DNA from: Symsagittifera roscoffensis
Taxonomy: Eukaryota; Xenacoelomorpha; Acoela; Convolutidae
Reading direction: 5' to 3'
Assembly (NCBI RefSeq): GCF_963678635.1
Contig: NC_087069.1
Location: 36,623,959 to 36,687,958, forward strand
Length of the DNA stretch: 64,000 bases
The first letter of the stretch is position 1, and each line of letters begins with the position of its first letter. The notes under the pieces are model-generated. The model saw nothing but the letters and a program-made list of their open reading frames with translations. It was not told the origin of the DNA and did no database searches. The position numbers and the translations under genes were made by a program. Shown piece by piece: positions 28,091 to 38,900 of the stretch.

Positions 28091-30511
28091 TTCTGCCCTT
28101 CAAAAAATAAACTAGTTTCTAGGCAGTGAAAATTTCGTGAATTCGGTGAGGTTATTCGCTTTTTTTGTTGAAAAAATTGAATTTTTCTGTTTCTTTTTAG
28201 AAAAATGTTTCAACTTTTCAATCTAATTCTACAAAAAAATAACCGCCGACCAATACAAACTGTTTCCTGCCTGATTCCAAATTTTTGTTTTGCTTTCTAG
28301 ATGTTGCTGTTTCTGTAGAATATTTTTTTTCGAAAAATAAATATTGAAGTATATTAACAGAAGTCCAACCTTATGATTCATAAAACAATAGTGGATGGAA
28401 TACTCTTTCATCAAAAGCGTAAATATTTTTACCAAGCAAAAAATTATTGTTCGTGAATTTTTGTGAATTCATGAATGGTTTTGTTTTTGTTCAAAAAATT
28501 TGATTTCTCTGTTTTTGTTTTGGCGCATTGCACGCCCAATCCATGGCATTTTTTATTGAGATCAATCAAAATAGTCCGAAATCAATATAAATAAAAGACT
28601 TTATTTGCTAAAATATAGTGGTTGATAGGATTTTTTGCATCAAAATTCGACTGTTCGAACTACTCTTGGTCATTTTTTGACCATTTTGCTTGGCCCATAA
28701 TCATTTTTGGTTGGTTTCTTTCTTCTTTCACAAAATTTTTTACATCAGTTTCTTGGTTAACTGCGCTGTACGATAACTTAATCTCTAAGTCCACAATGTA
28801 TTGTATTTGTTGTGAATGTTTATCTTCGATAACTCCCATAAATCGAATTTTTTTTTAAAAAAACCTTTGCTGGACGAACTTCCCAAATAACTGCTTTTTT
28901 TCGCAAATAAATCTCAACAAATTCTGCCCTGAAATAAGAAAGCTGTTTCTAGGCAGTTTTGGATGTTTCTTTTTCAAATTTTTAGGTATTTTTGTGAGAA
29001 AATTTTGGAAAAAGACTTCAATCATTTTTTGGTAATTTTTTTGAAAATCTTTATATTTTTTAATCTGTTTCTACAAACAAAAATTACAGACGACCAAAAA
29101 GAAGCGTTTTTTCTTGCTTTCTAGAAGTTGCAATTTTGGTAGATTTTTTTCAAAAAAAAATAGAAGTACATTAACAGAATTCCAACACCTTTTTCAAAAA
29201 ACAATAGTAGACGGAATATTTTTTCGACCAGCAAAAGCTTGTTTGTCGTGAATTTTCGAGAAATCAGTGATTTTTTTTGTTCTTTTTGCTAAAAAATTGG
29301 ATTTGTCTGTTTTTTTCGGCGCAATGCACAACCAACACATATCGGTTTTTCATTCAGTCATGTGAAATAGTCCAAAAACAATCGGATTATTTGAGCTTGG
29401 TTTTTAAAAATATAGGGTTGATAGGGTTTTTTGCATCAATATTCGACTATTTGAACTACTCTTGTTCAATTTCCGGTATTTTGTGCTGTACCGATTTATT
29501 TTTCCACGATGTCTTGTATTGCTTGTGAATGTTTTTCTTCAAAATTTCCATTAATCGAACTTTAAAAAAAACCATTGCTGGTTGATCTTGGAAAAATTTC
29601 CCAAGTAACTGCTTTTTTTTTAGCAAATAAATCTCAAAATTTTTTTCCCTGAAATAAAAAAGCGGTTTCTAGGCAGTTTTGGATGTTTTCAAATTGTTAG
29701 GTTTTTTTTGAGAAAAATTTGGAGAAATCTTGAATCAGTTTTTTGGTGAATATTTTAAAAATCTTAATATATTTCAATGTTTCTAATAAAAAATTACAGA
29801 CGACCAAAATAAAGCGTTTCCTGCCTGAATACTAAATTTTTTTATGCTTTTTAGAAGTTGCAGTTTCGGTAAAATTTTTTTAAAAAAAATAGAAGCAAAT
29901 TAACAGAATTCCAACACCTTTTTCAAAAAACAATAGTAGACGGAAATTTTTTCGGCGAGCAAAAGCTTGTTATTCGTGATTTTTCGTAAAGTCAGTGAAG
30001 TTTTTTGTTCTTTTTGCTTCTTTTTTGGCGGTTTTTTTCATTTTTCGGTCATTTGAAATAGTTCGAAAACAATCGGATTAATTGAATTTGGTTACTAAAA
30101 ATATAGTGGTTGATAGGATTTTTTGAATCAATATTCGTCTATTCGAACTACTCTTGGTCATTTTTTGACGATTTTGCTTGTCCATTAATCTGTTTTCATT
30201 AAGATTTTTGGTATTTTGCGCTGAACCGATAAATTTTTTCTATTTCCACGATGTCTTGTATTACTAGTGAATGTTTTTCTTCAACAATTCCCGTTAGTCG
30301 AACTTAAAATAAAAACGTTGCTGGATAAATTGGAAGTATTTCCAAGCAACTGTTTTAATTAGTCAAATCAATCTCAACACTTTCTGCCCTTCAAAAATAA
30401 AGCTAGTTTCTAGGCCGTTTCAGGTGTTTTTTTTCACATTGTAATGTTTTTTTGAGAACTCAAAATGGAGAAAAATTTGAATCGAGGTGAAAATGTTTGG
30501 ATGAAAATTGT

Positions 30512-30996
30512 GGATTGTTCTGACGTTCTCTTTTTTAGTCTACGGATTTGTTTCTCGGAGCACAATAGTCAAATCATAAAAATCTTTAGCAAAAGATTTG
30601 AGCAGAATTGTTAAAACTTTGACAAAAAATCAAAATTTTGCAATACCTGTTTTTCTAATATTGTTTCTTTTGTCTTCAAGATTATGAGTGAATAGTTCAC
30701 TTTTTTCATGAAGTTTAAGTCGTGTCTTATTGTGTTTTCTGGCTTCTCTTCTGGCTTATTGGATTGTTCTGACGTTCTCTTTTTTTAGTCTACGACTTTG
30801 TTTCTCGGAGCACAATAGTCAAATCATAAAAAAGCCTTAGCAAAAGATTTGAGCAGAATTGTTAAAACTTTGACAAAAAATCAAAATTTTGCAATACCTG
30901 TTTTTCTAATATTGTTTCTTTTGTCTTCAAGATTATAAGTGAATAGTTCACTTTTTTCATGAAATTTAAGTCGTGTCTTATTGTGTTTTCTGGCTT
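30512..30996. repeat. 249-bp tandem duplication at the satellite border
   Basis: A segment beginning ggattgttctgacgttctct at 30,512 is repeated from 30,761 with only a few differences, up to about 30,996. Its sequence is unrelated to the satellite monomer. It lies immediately next to the last recognisable monomer, which breaks off after 30,440. Confidence 0.88.
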
Positions 30997-33770
30997 TCAT
31001 AAATTTTTTTGTTAGTTTTTCCGCGAAAATGTTTTTACTGGTTCCAATATTTGTTCAGCGTAAAATTGTATGTTTTGAGCTTCTAAGAAAAGTTTTCGTT
31101 CTTGTTTTCATCGTAATTTTTTCCTGTTTCAATGGAGAAAGCATTCATGCTTTTTTCATAGATTGCTTGTTTTAATGAAAATATTTTCATTCTGCCTTTT
31201 ATCATGTTTTAATGACGTTTTCATGCTTTTATTGAGTGTGTTCACGTTTTTCATGAAGAAATTGAATGACTTTTTTGAAAATATGTTTTGTTCTTACTTC
31301 CATTAAAAATTCTTTCTTGTTTCCTTGTTTCCAGGAAAACAATTGTCCTGTTCTTACAAAAAAAATTCTTGTTTTTTTTTTTAAAAGTGTTTTTCGTAGT
31401 TTCAAAAAAGGGGGAGTTTTTCTATCGAAACTAAACAAAAAAAATGGCATCAGCAAAACTTCAAAATTAATTTTTACAAACATTGCTTTGATGAAATGAG
31501 TCTTGTTGTTATGGAAAAAATTCCTGATTGCAAGTGAATATTTTTTGGCTTTTTGATCATGATTAATCTGCTTTTTTTTGCACATAGTGAACGTTTTCCA
31601 TGGCAGTTTTTACCAGTGCAAATCGGAATTGGCGAAATTTTTTAGTTTAGTCGACTCCCAATAATTACAATTTATTGACTCTTGGGATTTTTCCGCTGAA
31701 AGATGTTTGGATTAATACTTTTTTAAAGGTTCGTTAAACAAAAATTAGGTTTTTTGCTATTCCCGCTGTTTCAGTGACTAATTTTCCAACCTTTTTGTAC
31801 CATGCTGCCTTGTGTTACTTGTCAAGGTTGTTCTGTAAAAATTCAAGCAAATCGAACTATCGAAAAGTAATTTTTGACGAACTTTGAATTATCTAAATTG
31901 AATTATCAATTAGGGTTTCGGTTAGCTGATATGCTCAAATAAAGCTCCTGCTTAGATTTGAATGTGCTACTTCCTAGCAGCCCCACTTGCTTATATTCAA
32001 TGAGTAATTTCAGATAAAATACACCGTCTGCTCGTCACGCTATCTTATTTTCGGCCGGATAGATTCGTGCAACTTCTTAGTCTACTACCGATCTTATTCT
32101 TATTTTTATATCTCCTAGTCTCAATAGATCTACTGTTTACTGGTTTATGCAAGTTAGTTTTCAGGAGGAGAACAATTGTATTCTAAATTTTATTTAAAAG
32201 TTCTGGTGCTGAAACAGCAAATAGTTTCAGCACTTACAAATAATTGTAAATAATAGATATGGATTACCATTGGTTAGTTAGGAATATTTTATAGAATTAG
32301 AGAATTATATTTATAACCAATTATAAATTCTAGTTTAGAACTGTTTGCCCTGATACCTGCAGTCTTGTTCGTAATTTATGCTGCATTCAAACTTCACACC
32401 TTCAAAACACAAAAGAGGGTTCAGTATATCTAAGCTTAATCTCAATTAGAATCAGCAAACTTTTTTTAATTTTGGGCCAAAAAAGTTTCCAGCTGAATTT
32501 CAAACATTTGCATTGCATTGCTGAATTTTATAAATGTTCAAAAAGTTGAACAACTAGTTGCTGCGAAACTGCCATTATAGAAAACGACGAACTGATAGAA
32601 CAGATTAATCATAACTTTGAGGGCAAATCAGAGGCTAGAAACGTTAAAAAAACTTTTAAGAAAACTACAGGAAACAGTTAAAGATAATAAAATAGACGAC
32701 ATCACTTAGATCTCCAAAGAATTGAAAAACTTGATAAACTGTGTTTGTACTTCAGTTTTAGTTACACGTTAAATATAGTTTTGCTCCCCTTCAACCCTTA
32801 GAATCCAAAACATGTGGTCCTATATCAACCAAGTTATTTTTTGAATAGGTTGCTACAAGACTTCTGCAATTTGAGTATAAGACATCTAAAAGCCGAGTAA
32901 TTAACAGACCACAGCCAAATTTTGAAACTTCATTAAATTCAAAACATTAGATTTTTTTTGTTATTGAATAGACGCATGGAATCGTAGTTTTTGGCATGGA
33001 ATTTTATAAAGTTTTCTGTTAACCATGTAGTCACTCTGCACATGTTTTAAATGACTAAACCATTGAGGCACGATAAACAAATTTTGTCTATTTTTGAAAG
33101 ACGTATTTTACTGATTGTTTGTTTTCGTTTTCATCTAGTTTGTTGAAAAACTTGCCTTGAGTACTTGCAATGCAAGCCATGCTAGAATTATGCTAGATAC
33201 TGGCAGGATTCTGGCAAAAAAATATAATCTCGAAGAATCGTCTTGAAGCTAGAAAAAAAAACGTTATTCTGCAGTCCAGAAAAATTTGCTCAGCGTGAGT
33301 TTGATTGAATCTACATTTTAATTTTTTGAGTTGATTTTTTAGAATGTATATTTTGCAAGAATGCGGAAAAATTTGCATTCTTCAAGCAGATAATTGTATC
33401 GCTGATTATGTAAATTTGGTTTTTTATGATATACCATGTGTTTTTTTTAATGTGGCCACCACTTTAACTCTTTGTATCTCCGTTAGCCTTTGCAACTAAT
33501 TCTCCAATTTTGTGCACATATGGAGCTGAGATAATTCCAAACAATTACACGTGATCAACAATGTAATGCTTGCTAGTTTGGCCGTTTTTTGGGTTTCAAA
33601 AAAGCAAATTTTTGACATTCTTAATGAACTTTCAGCCATGTTTACGCTTCAAAAAAACACTGCTCATTATATCTGAATTTTATCGATCAAATTAGAATTT
33701 TACATCAGCATGTCAAGAATTCGAAAGTTAACTCAACCGCTAAGGCGACCGTAAGAGTTTATACAGAATA
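30997..33770. other. AT-rich stretch without a recognisable gene
   Basis: Part of it (30,997-31,600) is T-rich with repeated tttcatg words, and the rest is ordinary AT-rich DNA. The longest open frames, such as 31,229-31,585 on the minus strand, are lysine/phenylalanine-rich reading of T/A tracts without any motif. I see no splice-bounded exon and no RNA gene. Confidence 0.6.
33180..33425. repeat. Diverged dispersed repeat, copy 1
   Basis: This stretch aligns loosely with 35,095-35,335. Shared landmarks in the same order are ttattctgcag/ttattctacag, an aaaatttgctcagcgtgag-like phrase, ttagaatgtatatttt/cagaatgctattttt, a gcggaaaaatttgcatt-like phrase, and tgtatcgctgattatgta. The two copies differ by many substitutions and small indels. 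No coding sequence is evident. Confidence 0.5.
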
Positions 33771-34690
33771 AAAAAACTACTCGTATCAAGGCCAAGGCCT
33801 GAATGTTCCGGCTGCCTTTTAAGATCTATCGAGCAGTAATAACATGTTAAAATTAAATGCAAAAAAAAAGAAAACATTTTTTTCTCTTCTAATAGTTTTT
33901 GTGAAAATGATCCCCCAGATGCGATAAAAAAACAAAGTGATAAATTTCGCTCAAAAGAACTATGAATAGATTTCGCTCCTATGAATTAGATTTTGCTTCT
34001 ACACTAGTGGACGAAATTAAACGCAAATTAAGGCTTTTAATCACTAAAAGCCAAACTTCGAGGATCATTTTGGACAACACTTACTTTGAATTTTAACAAA
34101 AAATTTACCGCGATCAACAGTAAATGATCTGAACTACCCTCTCTGAAAATCTCAATTTTTAGTTTGAAGTACTTTCCAGTTTTTTGCGCGTCTGAAAATG
34201 CCAGTTTTCATCATTCTCAAAGCTGGGATTTTCAGACCAGGAGAAACTGGTAAGTGCTTCAAAATGAAGATTGAGACTTTCAGAGAAAATAGTTCAGATA
34301 ATTTGCTGTCAGTCGCTATAGAATTTTTGTTAAAATTCAAATTGAATATTGCCCAAACAGTTCCTGAAAATTAGGTATTTTAAAAATAAAAATTTAAATT
34401 TGCGTTGAATTTTGTCCACTAGTGTATCAATTAAGGCTAATAGCCTGCTTCAACCAATTTGGAACAATTTCTAAGATGGATTAAATATCCGCTTACAAGT
34501 TAATAGCGCGAAATATATTGCGCGTTTATTGTCCCAAATTGGCTAAAATGGCAATCTATAAACCCCCATCAAGTTTACGGAAAGTTATCATAGGTGAAGG
34601 GGGAAAAACTTTTTTTTAAATATTTAATTATTTAGGACAACAATACTTTTCGAACAATATAAAAAATTCCATCGAAAATTAGCTCGCAAC
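33771..34690 (+). mobile_element. Family A short element (interrupted copy)
   Basis: It begins with the family's end module: ctcgtatcaaggccaagg, then gaatgttccggctgcc, then gagcagtaat. The family body follows: a phrase like caaccaatttggaacaattt at 34,453, a gcgcgaaatatattgcgcgt palindrome near 34,506, and aaaatggcaatctataaacc near 34,545. Similarity to the other copies (51,573 and 58,545) fades near 34,690. The copy is split by a separate palindromic element at 34,002-34,424. No coding capacity is seen, so it would be a non-autonomous element. Confidence 0.7.
34002..34424. mobile_element. Palindromic MITE with TA target duplication
   Basis: The 423-bp element starts cactagtggacgaaattaaa and ends with the reverse complement of cactagtggacaaaattcaa. 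The first 28 bases of each end match at 26 positions. TA dinucleotides flank both ends (34,000-34,001 and 34,425-34,426), the target duplication typical of Tc1/mariner-type elements. The whole element is close to one long inverted repeat: the left half (agtaaatgatctgaacta, then ctgaaaatctcaat) is mirrored in the right half (attgagactttcag, then tagttcagataatttgctgt). It carries no transposase frame and sits inside a family A copy. Confidence 0.85.
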
Positions 34691-35827
34691 TTTAGACCTG
34701 CAATTGTTGATGCCTTGAAAACAAAAAGACTTGAAGTTTTCTGATCAATTATGTCAGATAAACTCTTGCTGTCTCGAATTACCCGTCGCAAGACTTAAAA
34801 TTTGATTTTCGAATGCAAAAAAAGCCTTGAAATTGCTGGTTTTTCTAAAGTCAATTTGCCATCAAAATGCAAAATTTTTACAGATTTTTTGAGAGTGTAG
34901 ATAACATTGTGAATACATGTCTTACGCAAAAATGCTACATTAATTTTTTCGGGTGTTTTTAGTTAAAGTTGTTCTTTTTCAATGAGTTCTGTTTAAGAAT
35001 TGGAATGAAAAAATTGCAAAATTCTTCTGAAGGATTGATGGTTTCGGATTAAGCTTGGAAGATCTGTTTTCACAATTCGAACTGCAAGTCTTGCGCAAAA
35101 ATCTGCAAGATTGTTGCAGAATTCTGACATTATATACAGTGCCAAGAAATTGTTTGGAAGATAAAAATATTATTCTACAGCCTTGAAAAGCTAATTTAAC
35201 GTGAATTTGTATGATTCTTCAGTTTATGTTGTTGGTCTTTTTCAGAATGCTATTTTTGCCTAAATACGGCAAATTTTGCATTTCATTAACTACGTAAATG
35301 TATCGCTGATTATGTATATTATGAATTTTATGCTGCGTTAAAAACTAAATTCTCAACCTAATTTTTTGCAACAAATATTGTCTTGACAAGTTATGTGCTA
35401 CTGATACAAAACTTTTATTCTAGTCTTTTTCTCAGTTTGCTTGACCGCACAAAATTTCTGAAGTTTTATATTCCTTGAATTGAAGTTTATTTACAAACTA
35501 ATTTGGTTCTCTTTCAATATAAAATAGTATTTCAGCAGTATAAGCACATTTACAATAGCTACAAAATAATATTCAGAAATAATTGTTTCGTAAAAAATGT
35601 TAGTGACGAGCTTTCTGCATGATCTAACATTCGAACTCCAATTATTTTTTGACCCATGAGAGAAAAAAAATTTTCATCAAAACAAAAAAATAGGATCTTT
35701 AGGCCTTATAAAACAATTTAGAAAGAGAGCTGCCACGTGAAAAATAAAGTATAGGCTCTGGGTATATAGCTTCCTGCAAATTAAAAAAAAATCGGCTTCA
35801 TTGTGCTGCCGAGTGATCTCCTGCTGG
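34691..35827. other. 3' flank of the ZP gene, no further gene seen
   Basis: AT-rich sequence downstream of the minus-strand gene. It holds the second copy of the diverged repeat described at 33,180 (35,095-35,335) and several AATAAA words on the minus strand (for example near 35,409 and 35,487). No exon-like segment was recognised. Confidence 0.5.
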
Positions 35828-35833
35828 TTTATT
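35828..35833 (-). promoter_or_regulatory. AATAAA overlapping the stop codon
   Basis: On the minus strand the last codons read CAC ATC CAA TAA A, so the stop is embedded in AATAAA. If used as the polyadenylation signal the 3' UTR would be only about 10-30 bases. This is inferred from the motif alone; other AATAAA words lie 340-420 bases downstream. Confidence 0.35.
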
Positions 35834-35971
35834 GGATGTGGTTATTTCGCTGCCCTCTTCTCTGCTTCGCCCATGAGAAGCCTGTCTTCACTAGCAGAAG
35901 CATCATGCCGCCGACGAAACTGATAGCAAGCTGAGAAGCATGAGCTCCAAGGAATGACTCACGCTGAGATT
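35829..35971 (-). CDS. Last exon: transmembrane helix, basic tail and stop
   Basis: It follows a clean acceptor (tttatttcag) and runs to TAA at 35,831-35,829. The leading two bases complete a glutamate codon with the previous exon. It encodes a short ectodomain stub, then a hydrophobic stretch LAISFVGGMMLLLV with a lysine near its end, then KQRRGQRNNHIQ. The positive charges after the helix fit a type I membrane protein with a cytosolic tail of about a dozen residues. The single lysine within the helix is somewhat unusual. Confidence 0.8.
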
Positions 35972-38900
35972 CTGAAATAAAAAACAAAATATTTAAGAAA
36001 AAACCCGAAAAATTAAACAATCAAAATGGTAAAATTTTTTTGAAAATGTTCGTGGACCGGCCTATTAGCACGTGTGTCAATTAGCAAAATAACTCAAAAA
36101 AGCAATTTTTATCAGCCGAAATTTAATTAACAGGGTTGAAGTCCCATTGTTAATTATCGCTTTTTATATGGTATCCCAGTGATCACTATTTTCCAGCGTT
36201 GGTTCATGTATAATTTAAATATTTTTGCACAGGTAAACTTGCCAAAATTCATGGATATTTCAGCACAATTCGTAAAAAATCAGGGATCTTGTTAACTATT
36301 TCCCTCCTATTTCGATTCTAAAAAATCAACTTTGGCGGCCACATTTTCAATAGCTTAAAACAATTTTCAGAAAACATTGATAGTTAAAAAATTTTTACGT
36401 GGGTATTGTATAAATAGTGAATAATACAAATACGAAGGGGCGAAAAAGAAAACCCACCTAACTGTTGACATTTTTGAAATGCACATTTAATACACAAATG
36501 GTTAACAAAAGTAATACATGTATAGGGGGGAGATAGTTAACAAGATCCAAAAGGGGTGGAAATAGTTAACAAGATCCAAAATCAGGGCTAATTTCCTATT
36601 TTCCTCCCTTTGTTTTTTTTTTTCGAAATTTAATTTTTAAACTAAAATAACTCTTCATGTTAAAAATGCATTGAAATGTATCAGCGTGCTCAGATGAAGA
36701 AAAATTTGCAACACTTCTTTCATGCAAAAAGCCTTGTTAACAATTTTGAGCAGCTTTGATTGGAAAAGGACAAAGTCAGGGCTAAGACTCTTAAAGCTAA
36801 ACTCATTCTAGTAAATTTCAAATACTAGAGTGATTCAATAAAGCCTATAATTTGGTCGAAACTAAAATTTCGTGGCTCAGTGGTAGTATATTTGTCTACT
36901 GAGCTGATAAAAGCTCGACCGCGTCCCGGTAAAATTTAGTTTTTGCTCCGTTTTTTTTGTTGTTTCGTCGCTAAAAATTTGCAAGGAACATCGAGTATTT
37001 AACAATGGCGACCGATGTTGTTTCACATTTTTAACATTTATAGTGCCGAGTTTCTTAATGAAAGTAACGCCCGCACCGGGTTTCCATGGATAATTATCGA
37101 TTCTTATTGAAAATTTTCGTATACAAAGGTGATCATTATAATCCATTAATATTGCAAATTTAGACCACGAAATTGATTAAAAGGTCATTATAATCGATTG
37201 TTTTCATAAAACACAATCCATTAAAATCCTTTATAACGGCGGATTATAATTCATTTGAAATCCATTACAATTGATTATAACGGTTTATAAACTTTACATT
37301 TTTCAAACAAAATTATTTGCAAAACTCGCAAAGTTTCTGCGTTGCTCACGGCCTACTCGCAACCTAAACCTACTCAAACTAACCCCCCCCCCCCCCCTTC
37401 ACGTTGCCTCCCATCCTGATTTGCCCCTTCCCTCTTACACCTGCAATTAAACCAGTCCCCTACGTTTATCCTTACGCCCACCCCCTTGTTTACTAAAGTT
37501 TACAGCAAAGCCCAACCCTCCCCCCAAAAAATTCAGTCTACCCCCTCCCCCCAGTTTGTTTCTCATTGAACCTGGACGGAGGAAGGGGTTACTCGGTTTA
37601 AACTACACGTATTTGCTCCACTCTCCAGTTCAACCCCTTCACCCAAGTTTTTTGTTCCACACATCGGTTTTTACCCCGGTTTAGTTAAGAAGGAGGGGGA
37701 GTTAAGAAAGATAGATGGGCATGGTAAACTGAGGAGAGGTAAAATGGGCTAGGGGAGGGATAAACTGTGATGGTGGGGGTGGGAAAACTCGAGAAGGATG
37801 AACTGGGAAAGTTGTTAAAAGAAGTGATGGAGTGTACGTAAAGTAGAATTTATGAAACATAATACGTAGCAATTGTACGAAACAGGAAATAAGAATTTTG
37901 AAAAAATGCAAATTTCATGAAATAGATAATTCTAAAAAAATACATTAAAATCGATTATACTTTTTTATATTGATTTATATTGATTAAGAAAATATTATGA
38001 TTATAATCTATTTTTAATGAATTATAATCAATTACTATGGATTATCTTGATATAAAAAAGACTAAGAGTATAATTCAATTTTGTAGTTTTATAAATGCTG
38101 ACTATGAAACGACAATATAATCGATTACTATTTATGGAAATTCAGTGCGGGCGGAACATTTGTGCTAGGGTGGTTTTTTCATCAGACAAATTTCGACTTT
38201 TTAACTTGCCATTTTTGACGGAAGTTTTTATATCATTCAAAACGTATTGTTGTCCTGAGCTTGAACTTGAAAATATACTTCACCTGTGATAATTTTTTGT
38301 AAAATTATGGGGGTTTAAAGATTGCCATTTTGGCCAATTTGGGACAAACAACGCGTAAGCGGAGATTTAATCCGTCTTAGAAGTCGTTCCAAATTGGTTG
38401 AACGAAGCTTATTTGCCATAATTGATTGCTACTAGGAGCAAAATCTATCCCTTTGTACTTTATATGACGTAGTGGGAACTGATTTTTACAAAAAAAAAAT
38501 AAATTAAAAAAAAAAACATTTTATAACTTTTTAATTTTCAGGTTATTACCGCTCCATAGATCTTAAAAGGCAGTCGAAACAATCAGGACCTCGCCCGGAT
38601 ACGAGCAGTCTTGTTTTTCATGTAAACTTAACACCGGTAGCCGATAGTTAAATTTCTATTCGCACAACAAATCAACTGATTTTCGAACTTATTTGAAAAG
38701 TAAGTCTAGTTTGTTTGTTTTCGCCTGAGTGCACACCCAGTCAAAGCAACTATCGCATTCTTAAACAGGTACGTGTTTTCATTATTCTTCGAAATTGAGA
38801 ACTTTATTAAATATTTTTAAAAACTTAAGATGTGACGTCAGTCATCAAATATTTAGAGGCAAATTGTCGTCAGTTTTTTGTTTTGTTAGCTCCCAGTCCC

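Larger units (their letters stand above)
1..30470. repeat. Satellite array, ~790-bp monomer
   Basis: About 39 diverged monomers lie head to tail. A recurring anchor (cacgatgtcttgta and variants) occurs near 208, 1037, 1858, 2233, 3046, 3803, 4613, 5362, 6174, 6925, 7695, 8360, 9170, 9997, 10805, 11594, 12430, 13253, 14047, 14648, 15495, 16248, 17417, 18125, 18934, 19724, 20553, 21316, 22372, 23137, 24314, 25130, 26108, 26934, 27128, 27958, 28790, 29507 and 30248, giving a mean period of about 790 bp. Other landmarks recur in fixed order: ttgataggattttttgcat, gctggatgaacttggaaa, tttctaggcagtttcgg, acgaccaa, ctttctagaagttgcag, cattaacagaattccaac, tttggcgcattgcac. At least two monomer types can be told apart (acgaccaaaa with ggcgcattgcacaccc, against acgaccaataca with ggcgcattgcacgccc). 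The + strand is much richer in T than A. The array starts outside the window and stops near 30,470. The 60-150 codon frames inside it are low-complexity and I do not regard them as genes. Confidence 0.93.

Noticed and set aside
31-30000. Dozens of 60-150 codon open frames on both strands in the satellite
   Set aside because: They are rich in Phe, Leu, Ile, Lys and Asn from T/A tracts, repeat with the monomer, start and stop at different places in each copy, and lack any domain or splice context.
31229-31585. 118-codon minus-strand frame
   Set aside because: It is low-complexity translation of T-rich DNA with repeated tttcatg words and has no motif.
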